Below are positions 22,601 through 31,637 of a stretch of DNA of 64,000 nt, in pieces. Location: positions 27,121,976 to 27,185,975 of the forward strand of contig NC_053409.1 of the NCBI RefSeq assembly GCF_016859285.1, read 5' to 3'. A program made the translations under genes and the position numbers. The first letter of the stretch is position 1; every line of letters starts with the position of its first letter. Source of the stretch: Xiphias gladius. Its lineage: Eukaryota > Chordata > Actinopteri > Istiophoriformes > Xiphiidae. The notes under the pieces are model-generated. The model made no database searches and was not told the DNA's origin. It was given only the letters and a program-made list of their open reading frames with translations.

Positions 22601-25600
22601 GGACAGCTGCACGCTGTCAGAAATCCTGCGGCTGCACATCCTGGCGTCGGGCGCCGACTGTAACCACGGCAACGCCAAGCTCCGCTACCAGAAGCAGGGC
22701 GGGTTCACTCTGATGGATGACCCGTGCGTCGAGCTGCGATTGGCGGAACCGTTGCTGCTGAAGAGGCTGTCGTGCACGGCGGTGTACGACCTGATGCCAG
22801 GTCAGCAATCAGTCAACCAATCAGATACTATCTCATTTATTTACAGGAATCAGTAGATAATGATCAAACGGCGCTTCCTGCCCTGCGGAGGTCATCAATC
22901 AATACTGATTAATTTAAACAGTTATTGATAGATACTGATTGTATTGTATGTGTAGAAGAGTGTGTATTGATAGATATTGATCGTGTGTGTGTGTGTGTGT
23001 GTGTGTGTAGGGGAGAAGCTGAGGATCCTGCAGGCTCTGGTCGGGAAACTGCTGACTTTGGCGTCCAGCAGAGATCTGATTGAAGACTGTGTGGAGGAGC
23101 AGAGAGCCGCCAGACAGGAACTGAGGGAGATCAGAGCCGAACAACACCGCAGAGGGAGAGAGGAGGCTGCACACAGGTAAACACAATATATGTGCACACA
23201 CACACACAACACACACAGCTACGTCAAACTGAAGTTCATTCAGGGTAAAAATGAGAAGGAATAAAACAAATTCAAATTGTTTGAAATTGACGAGAATCCC
23301 GACGTGTCTCTCCTCTTCTTTAGGGTTCGACTTCGTAAAGAGGAGAAGCTGAGAGAGCAGGAGCAGAGGCTGAAGGAAAAAGTGGAGAAACTGAAGGAAC
23401 AGGAGATGAAGGGAGGACTCCAATCAAACAGGTAGAGGAAAGATTGACAGAGCAGTGGACTCAACAATGTGACATCGTGGATCTCTTTTAATCATTCACT
23501 GAAAAATGTTATAATACTGATAAATGTCCTAAAGTAGAAAAGGCAAAAATCTTTCAAAGGACATTGAAGAGACGTTTGTATTTAACTAAATGAAAACTAT
23601 GGGGAAGGAAGATGAATCTTATCATATTTGTTACTTGTAATTACCTGGAGAGATTGCCAAGTTTCTCATATAATAATGACAAATTTGTAAATGTTCAGTA
23701 GGATCTGGCTTCCCCTTTTTTGTGCACTTCAATGTCTTGTTGCTTATTTAAATTGTTAAGTGGGATGATGTTGTGTATGTTGTGTGTTTGTGTTGATATA
23801 AGACTCTAAGTCTGTTTTTAGTGTGGTTTTTGGTTCTGTTTGGTGTTTTGCTCATGATTTTGTTAATAAAGCCATAAGTTGTTCTTTTAAGCATCAGTTG
23901 CTGTGTAGAGGCTGAAGGCAGAGTCTAAGTCACTAAACAAGGTCAAACACATCGAACAATACTGAAGACTCATTTTATTTAACCCTTTATCTACATGAAC
24001 TTCGGTGTGATAAATGTCAGTTTGGTCAGTCAACATGTGATTTCTACGTTATTTAACAAACCGAGTAAATATAAAAGTATCTGACTGATGTCCTGTCATT
24101 CCAGTTGTGGTTAAATCTTACACTTTAATGATCAGTAACACAAGTGGTCGTGTGTGAGGATGTTAACATGTTGTTTCTGTCTGCAGCGAGACTCCTGCAG
24201 AACAACACACTGAGGAAGATGAGGAGCAAAACTCTCCATCCAACAACAAGAGGATGATGAAAGGTAAAAAATAAGTGTTTCACATTAAATCTTTCCTCAG
24301 CTGGTTTTATTCTTTTCTCCTTTTATGCCGAGTCACGATTCTCTCCTCTCTCCTCCAGCTAAAGTCAACCAGAAAGAAAAACAACAACAACAGATGACCC
24401 CTGACCCCAAACCCCCTTCATGCCCCCCGTCCAGCCTGACAGCAGAGGAGCAGGAGAAAGAGCAAGAGAAGGTCAGAAACACAAACACTGAATACACATC
24501 TGATCATTTATTGGCTCATTTATTTGTCTCTTTGTAATGAACAGATATTTAGTTCTTGTTGAGAGGTGATATCTAGAGGCGTTTTCTGGGCACTCCCTGA
24601 GAGGCTCTGCCCACTGGGGACCTCCCCCGGGAACTACGCACCTTCCAGGGCTTTTTTCTGTCTGCATTCACTCTGCCAATAGGAACGCTGGAATGACGTA
24701 AGCCGGTCGACGCTTGGTAAAGCAACGTCACTTCTGTGTGACATACGACGACTGTTTCTGTGACGACAAAAACAAGATGTTAGACGCCACAGTCATTGAA
24801 GATTTTTATATTTTTCAATACTATCACGATACTTTGGTGTTGTTTTGACATGTATCGCGATTTTTAAGTATTGCGAGTCGATATTACTATTTATTGCGAT
24901 TTTTGTTTCTTTTTGTTTGTTTTATTATTTATTTATTTATTTATTAAACACTACACCATAGGAAAAAAGTTGATCATACCCTACTAGAGACTATGTATAT
25001 CATGAGTCATATTTCCAAAAACAATGCACATCACATGTTAAGTCAGTCTTTGAGTTTTATTTCAGCAGCATCATCGCTATAAACCCGTTGGCCCTGTCAC
25101 CAGTGAGCCAACAAATCAATCTGTCCTTTTTAATTGTCTGGTTTTTTTTTTTTTTTTTCCCCAGTCAGAGGCTGGTGCCGGGGAGGAAAAACTCCCAAAC
25201 ATATATTGTGAAATCGTATAAAAACTGGGAAAATGGTGAATATTTTCAGACAGTCTCTCCTGGAAGACATTCATAGTGTTACGCTCAGTTAAAAGTGCCA
25301 CGAATAGTTGTTACAAATGGAAAAAGGGAGCTGAGAGAGAAGAAGCCTGGCACAGCTGACCAGTCACTGAGTGAGGTGAGCTTGAATGTCAGATGGTTGG
25401 TTTCAGAAAGAGACAGAAATTGTCGGACAGAGACCCGACATTGGACAGGTGTGGAGGGAGGGGGTTTTCAAAGCTATCGTACCTCCAGACATGCAGTTTG
25501 GAGGGACTATAAATCCCACTTTGGTGTGGAGTATTTACACGCAACAACAAACCACAGAACAGGAGCTTGGTAGAAGCAGTCAGTGCGTGGTCCGATCGTC

Positions 25601-26178
25601 CCGTTCGTCTCGCCCCGCAGGTTCGAGAGCTGCAGGAGCGGCTCCAGAAGGCGGCGGCCTGCACCTGCTTGTTGCCTCTGGGCAGAGACCGGCTGTACCG
25701 CCGATACTGGCTCCTCCCTTCGGCCTCCGCTCTGTTTGTGGAGGACGACTGCTTCGGCCTGACAGAGGACATGCTGCAGCCCAACCCAAAACCTGCACCG
25801 GATGCCACAACCAAGATGGAGGACGAGAAGGTCGTCAAGGAGGAGACAGAGGGGGGAAGGTGGGTCTCACAGTTTTATGTTGGTTCTGTTTCTGAGATGT
25901 AAAAAGAGCTCCTGTGTTCAGAGAGCGCTCTCATGACACAACCTTCCTCCTGTACGGCGCCAGATCAAGCCCCACCCCCCTCCACACCTGCGGCCCGCCA
26001 GTCAACCGTCCCAACCAATGGTCTTTCTACAGCTCAGTGGAGGAGGTGGATCAGCTGATCGAGGCTCTGAACCCTCGAGGTCACAGAGAGAGCGGCCTGA
26101 AGGAGGCGCTGCTGCAGGAGAGAGAGAGGCTGCAACAGCTGCTGCAGAACTGTGACAGGAACAAATACACACACACAG

Positions 26179-26213
<35 letters not shown>

Positions 26214-27779
26214 GTAACACACACAGGTAAATACACAGGTATCACTGACCTCTGGCACGACTGTAATCTCACACCTGTCCTGTTGTCCAGATGATTCAGA
26301 GTCGTCCCCATCCGTCCCAGAATGCACTGCTGCAGCTGAGACTCTGATGGAGGTCAGACTGAGAGACCTGCTGCTGGACATCGAGGATCGCATCCACCAG
26401 GGAACTCTGGGAACTCTGAAGGTATGAACGCACCTCCTGATGATCACAGAGAACCAGACACAGCAGGTAACCTCAGACTCACCCGTCTCACTCTCTCCCT
26501 CTCTCTGTCCAGGTGATGGACAGACAGGTGTGGCGCGCGGCGTTGGAAGCAGGAAACTACGAGCTGCTTAGTTCTGATGGCAGAGAGAACGGAGGGATGA
26601 ACGAACGAGTGGAGTCCATGGAGGTGGACTCGAACCACCTGAGAGCCAGAGACAGGTACACAGACACAGAGGTAGAGGGAGGTACCAGTCAGTCTAGAGC
26701 TGTGTTCAGTATCCAGTTCTGGTGAGTCCAGTAGGTTCCGTTGTTCCACTGATAAAATACTGATCAGATATTCACTAACATCAAATCCAGGTAACAAAAC
26801 TGTTCTTGAATCTTTTCTGCTCGTTGCTCTTTAAGTAGAAAACATTCAGGTGTCTTCTACTTTGTAGCTCGTTCATGACTTCACACGCAACAAATCATCA
26901 TCCCGCTGAATCTGTGAGGTTCAGTTATTTAAAGCTGAGCACAAATATATCTGATGAGGATTCTGATTCACTAAAATGCTTCTGAACTCCAGGTAGTTCA
27001 AACGGTTTCCTGATCAAATCCTTGAAGACAAGCTGAAGTTGGTGATAAATGGGAATAAATTGATCCAGTTGGTTCAAACCAAACTGAAGAGGCTTTGGAT
27101 TTTGTGTAGAAAGGGTCAGTGATTTACTCACTTCTGCAACTGCAATATAGTTTTCAATATATACATTATTTCAGAAAAAGAAGAGGCTGAGTGCTCACTC
27201 AGGTTCACATGCCGTAACAGGGTATCTGCAGGACCTGGAAAGTCTTAAAAAGCATTGAATTCAGTTCCCTACCTTCCTTGACGGTATTAAAAGGTCTGAA
27301 ATGTGACGAACCACAGTGTTAAATCTTGTCTCTCGGCAGCTGCAGGCTGTGACATGAGATGTGACGCGTTTGTGTCTGTGGCCGCTGCTGTCAGGAGACG
27401 TCCTCCGCCTCTAAACTAACAGTGGAGTTTCAGTCAAACACTGTCACTGCTGCTGCTACGGGAGGAAGGTCCTCAGCTCACAGGGACAAGTCAAGATGCT
27501 AGAAGAGAAAACTTCAGCAAACTTAAATGAATTCATCATTTCTAATTGTCTAATTGTCTGGGTCCAGGTTGCATTAATTTACCGGGCCTTGAATGAAAAA
27601 AATGTTTCTCACCAAAAATACCAGGCGGGAATTGTCACTGACAGTTAATCCCTGAATTCATTTTCAGTTAGTTCAGACTAACTGCAGCTAGAGGGCGTCG
27701 CTAGAGGAAGGAGCTGTACATTTTTTTGAAGTCTCCTTGACAAACATCCTGCTTCCTGTTTGTTTTCCTCTGCTTAGAG

Positions 27780-27867
<88 letters not shown>

Positions 27868-30800
27868 TACATGCGACTTGTATTTTTCATATATGTAAAA
27901 CGTGTGGGTGTTGTGTGTCAGACTCCAGGAGCTGAGGTCAGACAACGCGGCGGCCTGTGGGACCAGCGGCAGCGGGACTCCTCAGGTTGTCAGCAGCTCG
28001 GTACGAATCCTGGCTCAGGCCCTCGCTCACATCGAGCAAGGCATCGAGAGACGCTTCCTCAAAGCTCCGCTGGGTGAGTCTCTCTTCGCAGGCCCGGAAA
28101 GGTCTGGGAGGGTGTGTCAGCAGGGAGGGGAGGTTCTGAACAGACTCGATGTAAATCACATTAGATGTCCAGATACGACCTCTAGTGGTCACTGTGGTTC
28201 ACGCTCTGCACCTAACATGTCAATCAACTACCACCCCCCCCTAACAGGTGAGGAAGACTCAAAGAAAGAGCAGAAGATGAAGAAGAGCAGGAAGAAGGAC
28301 GAGGACCAGGCCAGTGATGGTATGACTTCTGTATAATAAGAGACAGTGAAGATGAAATTGTAAAGATATCATCATCATCGTCATCATCAGGTCCAGCTCC
28401 GTGGTGAACGGTTCTGATGTCCCCATCGGAGGAGCCTGTTCACTGTTAAAAATCAGCCTCTCTGTGTGTCTGTCCGTCAGATGGCAGTGACAGCGGTCGA
28501 GTCTTTAAGACGGTGTTGGAGCGATGGAGGGAGTCTCTGCAGTCCTGCTCCAGTCTGTCTCAGGTCAGAAAAACACACGACTCATTTATTATGTAAGGTG
28601 AAGACTGTGCTCTGATTGGCTGTCAGAAATGTTGACGGTGTTGTTGGTGAAAATGAAGATGTTGGTTTCTATTAGTCTGCAAGAAAGCAGACAACCAAGA
28701 CTGTTTGTGTCTGCGGTGGGATCAACATGCTGGTGTGTGTGTTCAGGTGTTTGTCCACCTGTCCAGTCTGGAGCGAAGCGTCCTCTGGTCTCGCTCCGTC
28801 CTCAACGCTCGCTGTCGCATCTGCAGACGCAAAGGAGACGCCGACAACATGTTGCTGTGTGACAGCTGCGACCGCGGACACCACACCCACTGCCTGAGGC
28901 CCCGCCTCAAGGTACATACACACCTCACCTTGTCGGGCCTTGTTCCGAATGTCCCTGACAACAGTTAACAGCCACTGCTCTGTCCTCAGAGTGAGTGAGT
29001 TCACACTTAGCCTGATGGGGATCTGGCTTCTGCAGAGTCACGGGCAGATGTGAAGTTCACTGATCCCTTACTGTACTTTTCTTCCTCTCAGGTACAGGAT
29101 TCGTAAAACTGAAACTACAAAGGAAAATAAAAACCGATCAATGATGTTAAACAACCCTCAGACCGTGTTTTCCGCAGTCCTATAAGAAATGAAATACCAT
29201 TTGTATTAAATCTGTGTCTTCCTGCAAGTTGTAGCTTTATAATTAGCCGTCTGCGGCGCCACCACAACAGCTAGTCGTGGTGTCTATCAAGTATTTAGCT
29301 CAAATACAAGCTAAACGACCGTAGCCTCTCGCTCGGCAACAGTTTCAGCTGAGCGCAATGCCAAAAATTGTCCACCAGGGGGACACAACGACATACAATA
29401 CCCACTGTTTGCTGGAACCTTATTGGAAAGAGCTGAGTCTGTATCAGCAGTTTACCAGCACTAAACACATGCTGTCTGTTCTTCTGCAGCAGTACAACTG
29501 AGTAGTTTACCAGCTCCTTCTGTTTGTCTCAGTCAGTTCCAGAGGGCGACTGGTTCTGTCCAGACTGTCGACCCAAGCAGAGATCCAGCCGCGTCCCGTC
29601 CCGTCAGCGCTCCTCCATCGACGAGGAGGAGGCAGAGGAGGAGGATGAACAGGAGGAGGAGGAGGAGGAGGAGTCTGAGGAGGAGGAGGAGGAGGACGAG
29701 GAGTCAGAAGAAGAGGAGGAGTCAGAAGAGGAGGACGAAGAAGTAGTAGTGAGGTGAGTGTGGAAATATTCAGATCAGTCAGTCCAAGCAGAAAGACGAG
29801 ACTCACTCAGCAGCTGCTGCTCTGCTCTCTGAACGTCTGCAGCACCAAGAAGAGCCAGGCCCCGCCCCCTAAAGGCAAGAGCCAACAGGTCACGCCCCGA
29901 GGCCAAAAGGTCACGCCCAAAGGCCAACAGACCACGCCCAAAAACAACGCCGCTTCGGCAGGGAAAAACTCATCAGCCTCCAAGTCAGTATCTGCTGTAG
30001 CCCTGATCCCAGTTTGCTGAAGTCCTGATTCCACTGCGCTGATTCCGTCCTTTTTCCCTCACAGGTCCTCAGGTAAAAAGGCCACACCCCCTACATCGAA
30101 ACCCAACGTGGCGTCCGGTGGTAAAGCTCCTCCTCGCACCGGGAGTCGGAACAGCGCCCGCCTGAGCCACGAGATCCTGGCACCAAATGGCAGCACGAAA
30201 ACCTCACCTGGTCAAACTGAGTCCCGCAAGAGGCTGCCAACAGGTAAACGACCAATCGACACACTGTAAACACCTGTTGACCGGTGGAAATCGTTGCTTG
30301 GTCCAGGCGCATTTATGTGGAACACTTAACTTGTAAAAATCAGAAACCTGCTCAGTTCAGAACACGGACTGAAGTGAACCCTCCCGTTGGGTTTTAACCA
30401 GCAGAGTTATCCGGGTAACTCAGTACACCTGTGTCTCTGAACCGGACCCTGCCGCTAGATGAACACCAATAAAGTCAGTAAGCATCAATAGTAACCTCTC
30501 TCCTCTGCTCCTCCCCCAGATGCTGCTCCCCCACCTAAACCCTCCAGACCTGTCCTCCCCCCGAGCTCCTCCGCCGCCTCGTCCTCGTCTTCCTCCAGCC
30601 GACGCTCCTCTGGGAGGAACCAGGGCGTCCATGAGCTGTCGGCCTGTGAACAGCTGACCGTGGAGCTCGTCAGACATGAAGACAGCTGGCCCTTCATGAA
30701 GCTGGTGTCCAGGACTCAGGTACAAACACGCGTATACGTACGGTACGTACACACACTGAAAATGCATAACTGTCTGTAGCTTACCTGTCCGTCTACCCGT

Positions 30801-31637
30801 CCGCAGGTGCCCGACTACTATGACATCATCAAGAAGCCGATCGCTCTCAGCACCATCAGAGAGAAAGTCAACAACTGTGAATATCAGACAGCAGGTGAGG
30901 AAACAGGGACGTCAATGATCCACTGAGAGCTGAAGTGAGCGGGGGAAAAGTTTAAAAAAAGCCTTCTTACTAAGATATGTCAAGTGTCAAAAAAAGCAAG
31001 TTTGGTATAACTCAGTGTGTAAGCTCTAGTTCACTTGTTGTTTTAAAAATGAAACAATATATTTGTGAGGTGGTGTTAAAGATTTCCGGGCTCGGAGCTG
31101 AGAGCCACAGACAGAAGGTGCTCTTCCACTAAAACTTAAAACTTGAATGTCCAGCAACTAAAGTCCAGGAGCTTTCCCTGGCGTATCGTGCTTCGCGTTT
31201 CCACAGCAGGGCCAAGGCCCCGGGAACATCACACAAACTACAAGCAAAACAACGTTTGCAGTTGGAGGTTTTTAAAAATGCGGCGGAAACGCTAGCGTGC
31301 TGGACCAATCGGTGATGTCCAGCACTGCAAGACACATTTAGCGCATAGGACAGACATGGTGAACAATAAACCCAGGGACACGACTGCCTTTTTATTTCCC
31401 TCTGATTGAAAACGTGAGAAATGGCTGTGACTGAATGTCTTTACTGTCTCTGTCTCTCCAGGTGAGTACGTCTCAGATGTGGAGTTGATGTTCTCTAACT
31501 GTCTTCAGTATAATCCTCGTCACACTAATGAGGCGAAGGCCGGTCACCGCCTGCAGCAGTTCTTCCACTCGGAGCTCGGCAGACTCGGCCTATCGGAGCG
31601 CAGCTCCGCCCCGCCCGCCAAACGCTCCCGCCACTGA
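10695..31637 (+). CDS. baz1a: BAZ1A / ACF1, ISWI remodeller subunit, 1502 aa, 29 coding exons
   Basis: Partner of SMARCA5 (SNF2H) in the ACF and CHRAC nucleosome-spacing complexes. Exons: 10695-10807, 12360-12638, 16648-16809, 16936-17037, 17801-17888, 18683-18805, 20251-20493, 20581-20676, 21161-21299, 21908-22039, 22480-22800, 23011-23176, 23324-23431, 24187-24263, 24359-24471, 25621-25859, 25922-26178, 26291-26421, 26513-26655, 27922-28073, 28248-28319, 28481-28563, 28747-28911, 29533-29753, 29843-29983, 30065-30243, 30520-30719, 30807-30894, 31462-31637. They total 4509 nt with no frameshift. The start MPLLHRKAFIRQRPPADLRP closely matches human BAZ1A (about 1556 residues). Domain order is WAC, basic coiled coil, DDT, WHIM/WSD, PHD, bromodomain. 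It is slightly shorter than the human protein, mainly in the linkers before WSD and between PHD and bromodomain. The gene appears intact. Confidence 0.97.
11078..11166. repeat. TTAGC/GCTAA-rich cluster in baz1a intron 1
   Basis: Six TTAGC and three GCTAA words occur in about 90 bases, just downstream of the first coding exon. Similar clusters lie in snx6 intron 2 (54205-54300) and, weakly, near the cfl2 first exon (36012). Function, if any, is unknown. Confidence 0.6.
11605..11888 (+). mobile_element. Repeat family C copy ('ATCGATTAATCG' MITE-like)
   Basis: It has the family outline: ATTATCGATTAATC near the start, CAAGGTGACGTCCTCAAATG with CACCCAAAGATATTCAGTTT inside, and GATTAATTGACTAATTGTTG then CAGC at the end. 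Other copies lie in cfl2 intron 1 and elsewhere in this window. No coding capacity. The rest of baz1a intron 1 has no other feature I can name. Confidence 0.8.
12937..13205 (+). repeat. Interspersed repeat family A, copy 2 (baz1a intron 2)
   Basis: It is collinear with the copy at 2880-3165 through most of its length, with scattered substitutions and a small indel near 12960. Shared words include GTGATTCAGTGTGAC and CACAATAAAGCTCCA. Confidence 0.8.
13540..14100. other. baz1a intron 2, repeat-like segment
   Basis: The segment contains GCTAAATGTCGCC, GTTAGATTTGTTG and GATGGCAACACTG words, typical of old hAT-derived sequence in fish. I see no ends and no coding remnant, so this is a suspicion rather than a mapped element. 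Confidence 0.35.
14130..15640 (-). mobile_element. hAT (ZBED-type) transposon remnant in baz1a intron 2
   Basis: On the minus strand, 15389 down to 15198 encodes a start Met and a BED-type zinc finger (CKMCKMEVKYCGNSTNLRNH then LTRRH). Downstream on the same strand, around 15090-15000, another frame gives FICKDIRPYSVVENDGFRSL, a hallmark of hAT transposases. The frame is broken between and after these parts, and the catalytic and dimerisation regions are not recognisable. Possible ends are AGGGCTGGCCCC (about 14137) and CCCAGCCCC (about 15620). It is dead. Confidence 0.75.
17440..17760. other. baz1a intron 4: degenerate transposon-like segment
   Basis: The 'GCCCGATATATCGACTGATATC' type of sequence near 17450 and the GATATCGG-type words here and at 19240-19310 resemble ends of old hAT elements in fish. 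A poly(A) run lies at 17629-17643. Boundaries cannot be set. Confidence 0.35.
17889..18682. other. baz1a intron 5, no feature seen
   Basis: A 794-bp A/T-rich intron. I see no gene, RNA or nameable repeat. Confidence 0.5.
19318..19741 (-). pseudogene. LINE (L1/Tx1-like) ORF2 C-terminal fragment in baz1a intron 6
   Basis: The minus strand reads open for 140 residues from MAKQQMNATHSHVFWSCLEL. It includes the THSHVFWSC...LKTFWDIV block typical of the Cys-His region after the reverse transcriptase in L1-like non-LTR elements, then a tail. It lacks the RT core and the endonuclease. The fragment at 43860-44680 carries the region just upstream of this one in the same kind of protein. Confidence 0.72.
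20251..20676 (+). other. baz1a: baz1a exons 7-8: charged coiled coil (residues 290-402)
   Basis: About 110 residues very rich in Lys, Glu and Arg form a long helix or coiled coil, ending in the conserved block NKPREDMECEDLK. The reverse strand of this segment yields a long Ser/Phe-rich ORF that is only a shadow. Confidence 0.93.
20677..21160. other. baz1a intron 8, no feature seen
   Basis: A 484-bp A/T-rich intron. I see no gene, RNA or nameable repeat. Confidence 0.5.
21161..22039 (+). other. baz1a: baz1a exons 9-10: DDT domain (residues 403-492)
   Basis: Conserved blocks are FFGEALMVLEFLRAFGEVF, DEFPDGISLEVLEEALVG and PLCELLFFFLSAIFQALDEE. In this family the DDT region takes part in ISWI binding. 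The exon 10 acceptor is CAG at 21905-21907 and the exon opens with AGGTTCTA, a word repeated within the preceding intron. Confidence 0.92.
21340..21907. repeat. Degenerate GGTTCTA repeat in baz1a intron 9
   Basis: GGTTCTA or close variants occur about ten times over 570 bp, ending with the exon 10 acceptor itself. Several copies reproduce the acceptor context, notably CAG followed by AGGTTCTA at 21708-21718. The reverse word TAGAACC builds the degenerate array at 46680-47625. Confidence 0.6.
22080..22210. repeat. Dispersed fish repeat with telomere-like CCTAAC words (baz1a intron 10)
   Basis: It contains GATGACCCTCATAGACG, then CCCCTAACCCCAAACCTAAA and TGTGAGGACCGGACAAAATG. This layout ('...ccctaaccctaac...ggacaaaatgtcctcac') is common in fish introns. 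A related layout occurs at 54520-54740. Confidence 0.6.
22480..23431 (+). other. baz1a: baz1a exons 11-13: WHIM region and second coiled coil (residues 492-691)
   Basis: Exon 11 is nearly identical to the mammalian block SALSAVASLAAAWPQLHQGC with SCTLSEILRLHILASGAD, a WHIM1-type helical segment. Exon 12 continues with LRILQALVGKLLTLASSRDL. Exon 13 is a charged helix. The exon 12 acceptor is preceded by a (TG)n tract instead of a pyrimidine tract. Confidence 0.92.
22984..23010. repeat. (TG)n tract forming the baz1a exon 12 acceptor
   Basis: About 13 TG units run directly into the acceptor TAG at 23008-23010, replacing the usual pyrimidine tract. Confidence 0.85.
23432..24186. other. baz1a intron 13, no feature seen
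   Basis: 755 bp, A/T-rich, with no gene or nameable repeat. AATAAA at 23865 is present but lies inside the intron and is probably chance. Confidence 0.5.
24187..24471 (+). other. baz1a: baz1a exons 14-15: variable acidic/Gln linker (residues 692-754)
   Basis: Low-complexity linker with a Gln run and a Pro-rich stretch, ending in LTAEEQEKEQEK, which matches the end of the human linker (LTADEEEALKQE). It is shorter than in human, where extra residues separate the acidic part from this helix. Confidence 0.85.
24472..25620. other. baz1a intron 15 with transposon-like debris
   Basis: 24570-24730 resembles a fish DNA element rich in TGGGGACCTCCC-type words. 24780-24950 has TATCACGATACTTTGG and TATCGCGATTTTT words typical of hAT ends. 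A poly(T) run lies at 25142-25158. The stretch 25290-25580 is open in two frames but resembles no protein I know and lacks splice logic in the baz1a frame. Confidence 0.4.
25621..26655 (+). other. baz1a: baz1a exons 16-19: WSD/WHIM2-3 region (residues 754-1011)
   Basis: Family blocks are LGRDRLYRRYWLLPSASALF with GLTEDML, NQWSFYSSVEEVDQLIEALN, RGHRESGLKEALLQE, VRLRDLLLDIEDRIHQGTLG and RQVWRAALEAGNYELLS. The exon 17 donor at 26179 lies inside a CA microsatellite, and two more in-frame donors follow at 26227 and 26239. Confidence 0.92.
26178..26240. repeat. (CA)n microsatellite overlapping the baz1a exon 17 donor
   Basis: CA repeats start in the last codons of exon 17 (encoding Thr-His-Thr) and continue about 60 bp, creating GT donors at 26179, 26214, 26227 and 26239. 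Confidence 0.9.
27221..27541 (+). repeat. Interspersed repeat family B, copy 1 (baz1a intron 19)
   Basis: It begins GGTATCTGCAGGACCTGG and ends near AAATGAATTCATCATT. It matches 62707-63028 (same strand, snx6) almost base for base, with about half a dozen differences over 320 bp. It is non-coding. Other parts of intron 19 (26656-27220) show no feature. Confidence 0.9.
27786..27865. repeat. (TG)~39 microsatellite in baz1a intron 19
   Basis: An uninterrupted TG run of nearly 80 bp lies about 55 bases before exon 20. It reads as Cys-Val or Thr-His ORFs that are not genes. Confidence 0.97.
27922..28563 (+). other. baz1a: baz1a exons 20-22: helix and charged linker before the PHD finger (residues 1011-1113)
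   Basis: Exon 20 carries the conserved ALAHIEQGIERRFLKAPL. Exon 21 is a short Lys/Glu-rich linker. Exon 22 carries VFKTVLERWRESLQS, matching the human sequence before the PHD finger. Confidence 0.92.
28747..29753 (+). other. baz1a: baz1a exons 23-24: PHD finger and acidic tract (residues 1114-1242)
   Basis: The Cys4-His-Cys3 PHD finger is complete: CRIC, CDSC, HTHC and CPDC across the exon 23/24 junction. It is followed by an unbroken Glu/Asp tract (about 29617-29745), as in other ACF1 proteins. The reverse strand of the acidic tract reads as a Pro/Leu ORF and is a shadow. Confidence 0.95.
28912..29532. other. baz1a intron 23, no feature seen
   Basis: 621 bp. I see no gene, RNA or nameable repeat. 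Confidence 0.5.
29843..30243 (+). other. baz1a: baz1a exons 25-26: disordered Thr-Pro/Lys linker (residues 1242-1348)
   Basis: Exon 25 contains three 21-bp coding repeats (29886-29948) giving QVTPRGQ, KVTPKGQ and QTTPKNN. Exon 26 is basic and rich in Ser, Pro and Gly. The linker is poorly conserved and probably disordered. Confidence 0.88.
30520..31637 (+). other. baz1a: baz1a exons 27-29: bromodomain and C-terminus (residues 1348-1502)
   Basis: The bromodomain spans about residues 1385-1490: VPDYYDIIKKPIALSTI (the ZA-loop part), then ELMFSNCLQYNPRHTNEA with the acetyl-lysine-reading Asn in YN. The C-terminus is basic (AKRSRH) before TGA at 31635-31637. Confidence 0.95.
30895..31461. other. 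baz1a intron 28, possible MITE debris
   Basis: 31120-31370 (AAAGTCCAGGAGCTTTCCCTGG, CGTTTCCACAGCAGG) resembles the 'ccagggacttt...tttccac' fish DNA element also suspected at 24570-24730. Ends are not defined. Confidence 0.35.

Noticed and set aside
25088..25620. Open frames upstream of baz1a exon 16, considered as an extra exon
   Set aside because: The only family match starts at 25621 (VRELQERL). The longer frame 25386-25895 is out of frame with it, and no acceptor fits an in-frame extension.
27688..28077. Thr-His and Cys-Val ORFs over the TG repeat
   Set aside because: Translation of an intronic microsatellite.
29507..29806. Pro/Leu-rich minus-strand ORF
   Set aside because: Shadow of the baz1a acidic tract (GAG/GAA codons read in reverse).
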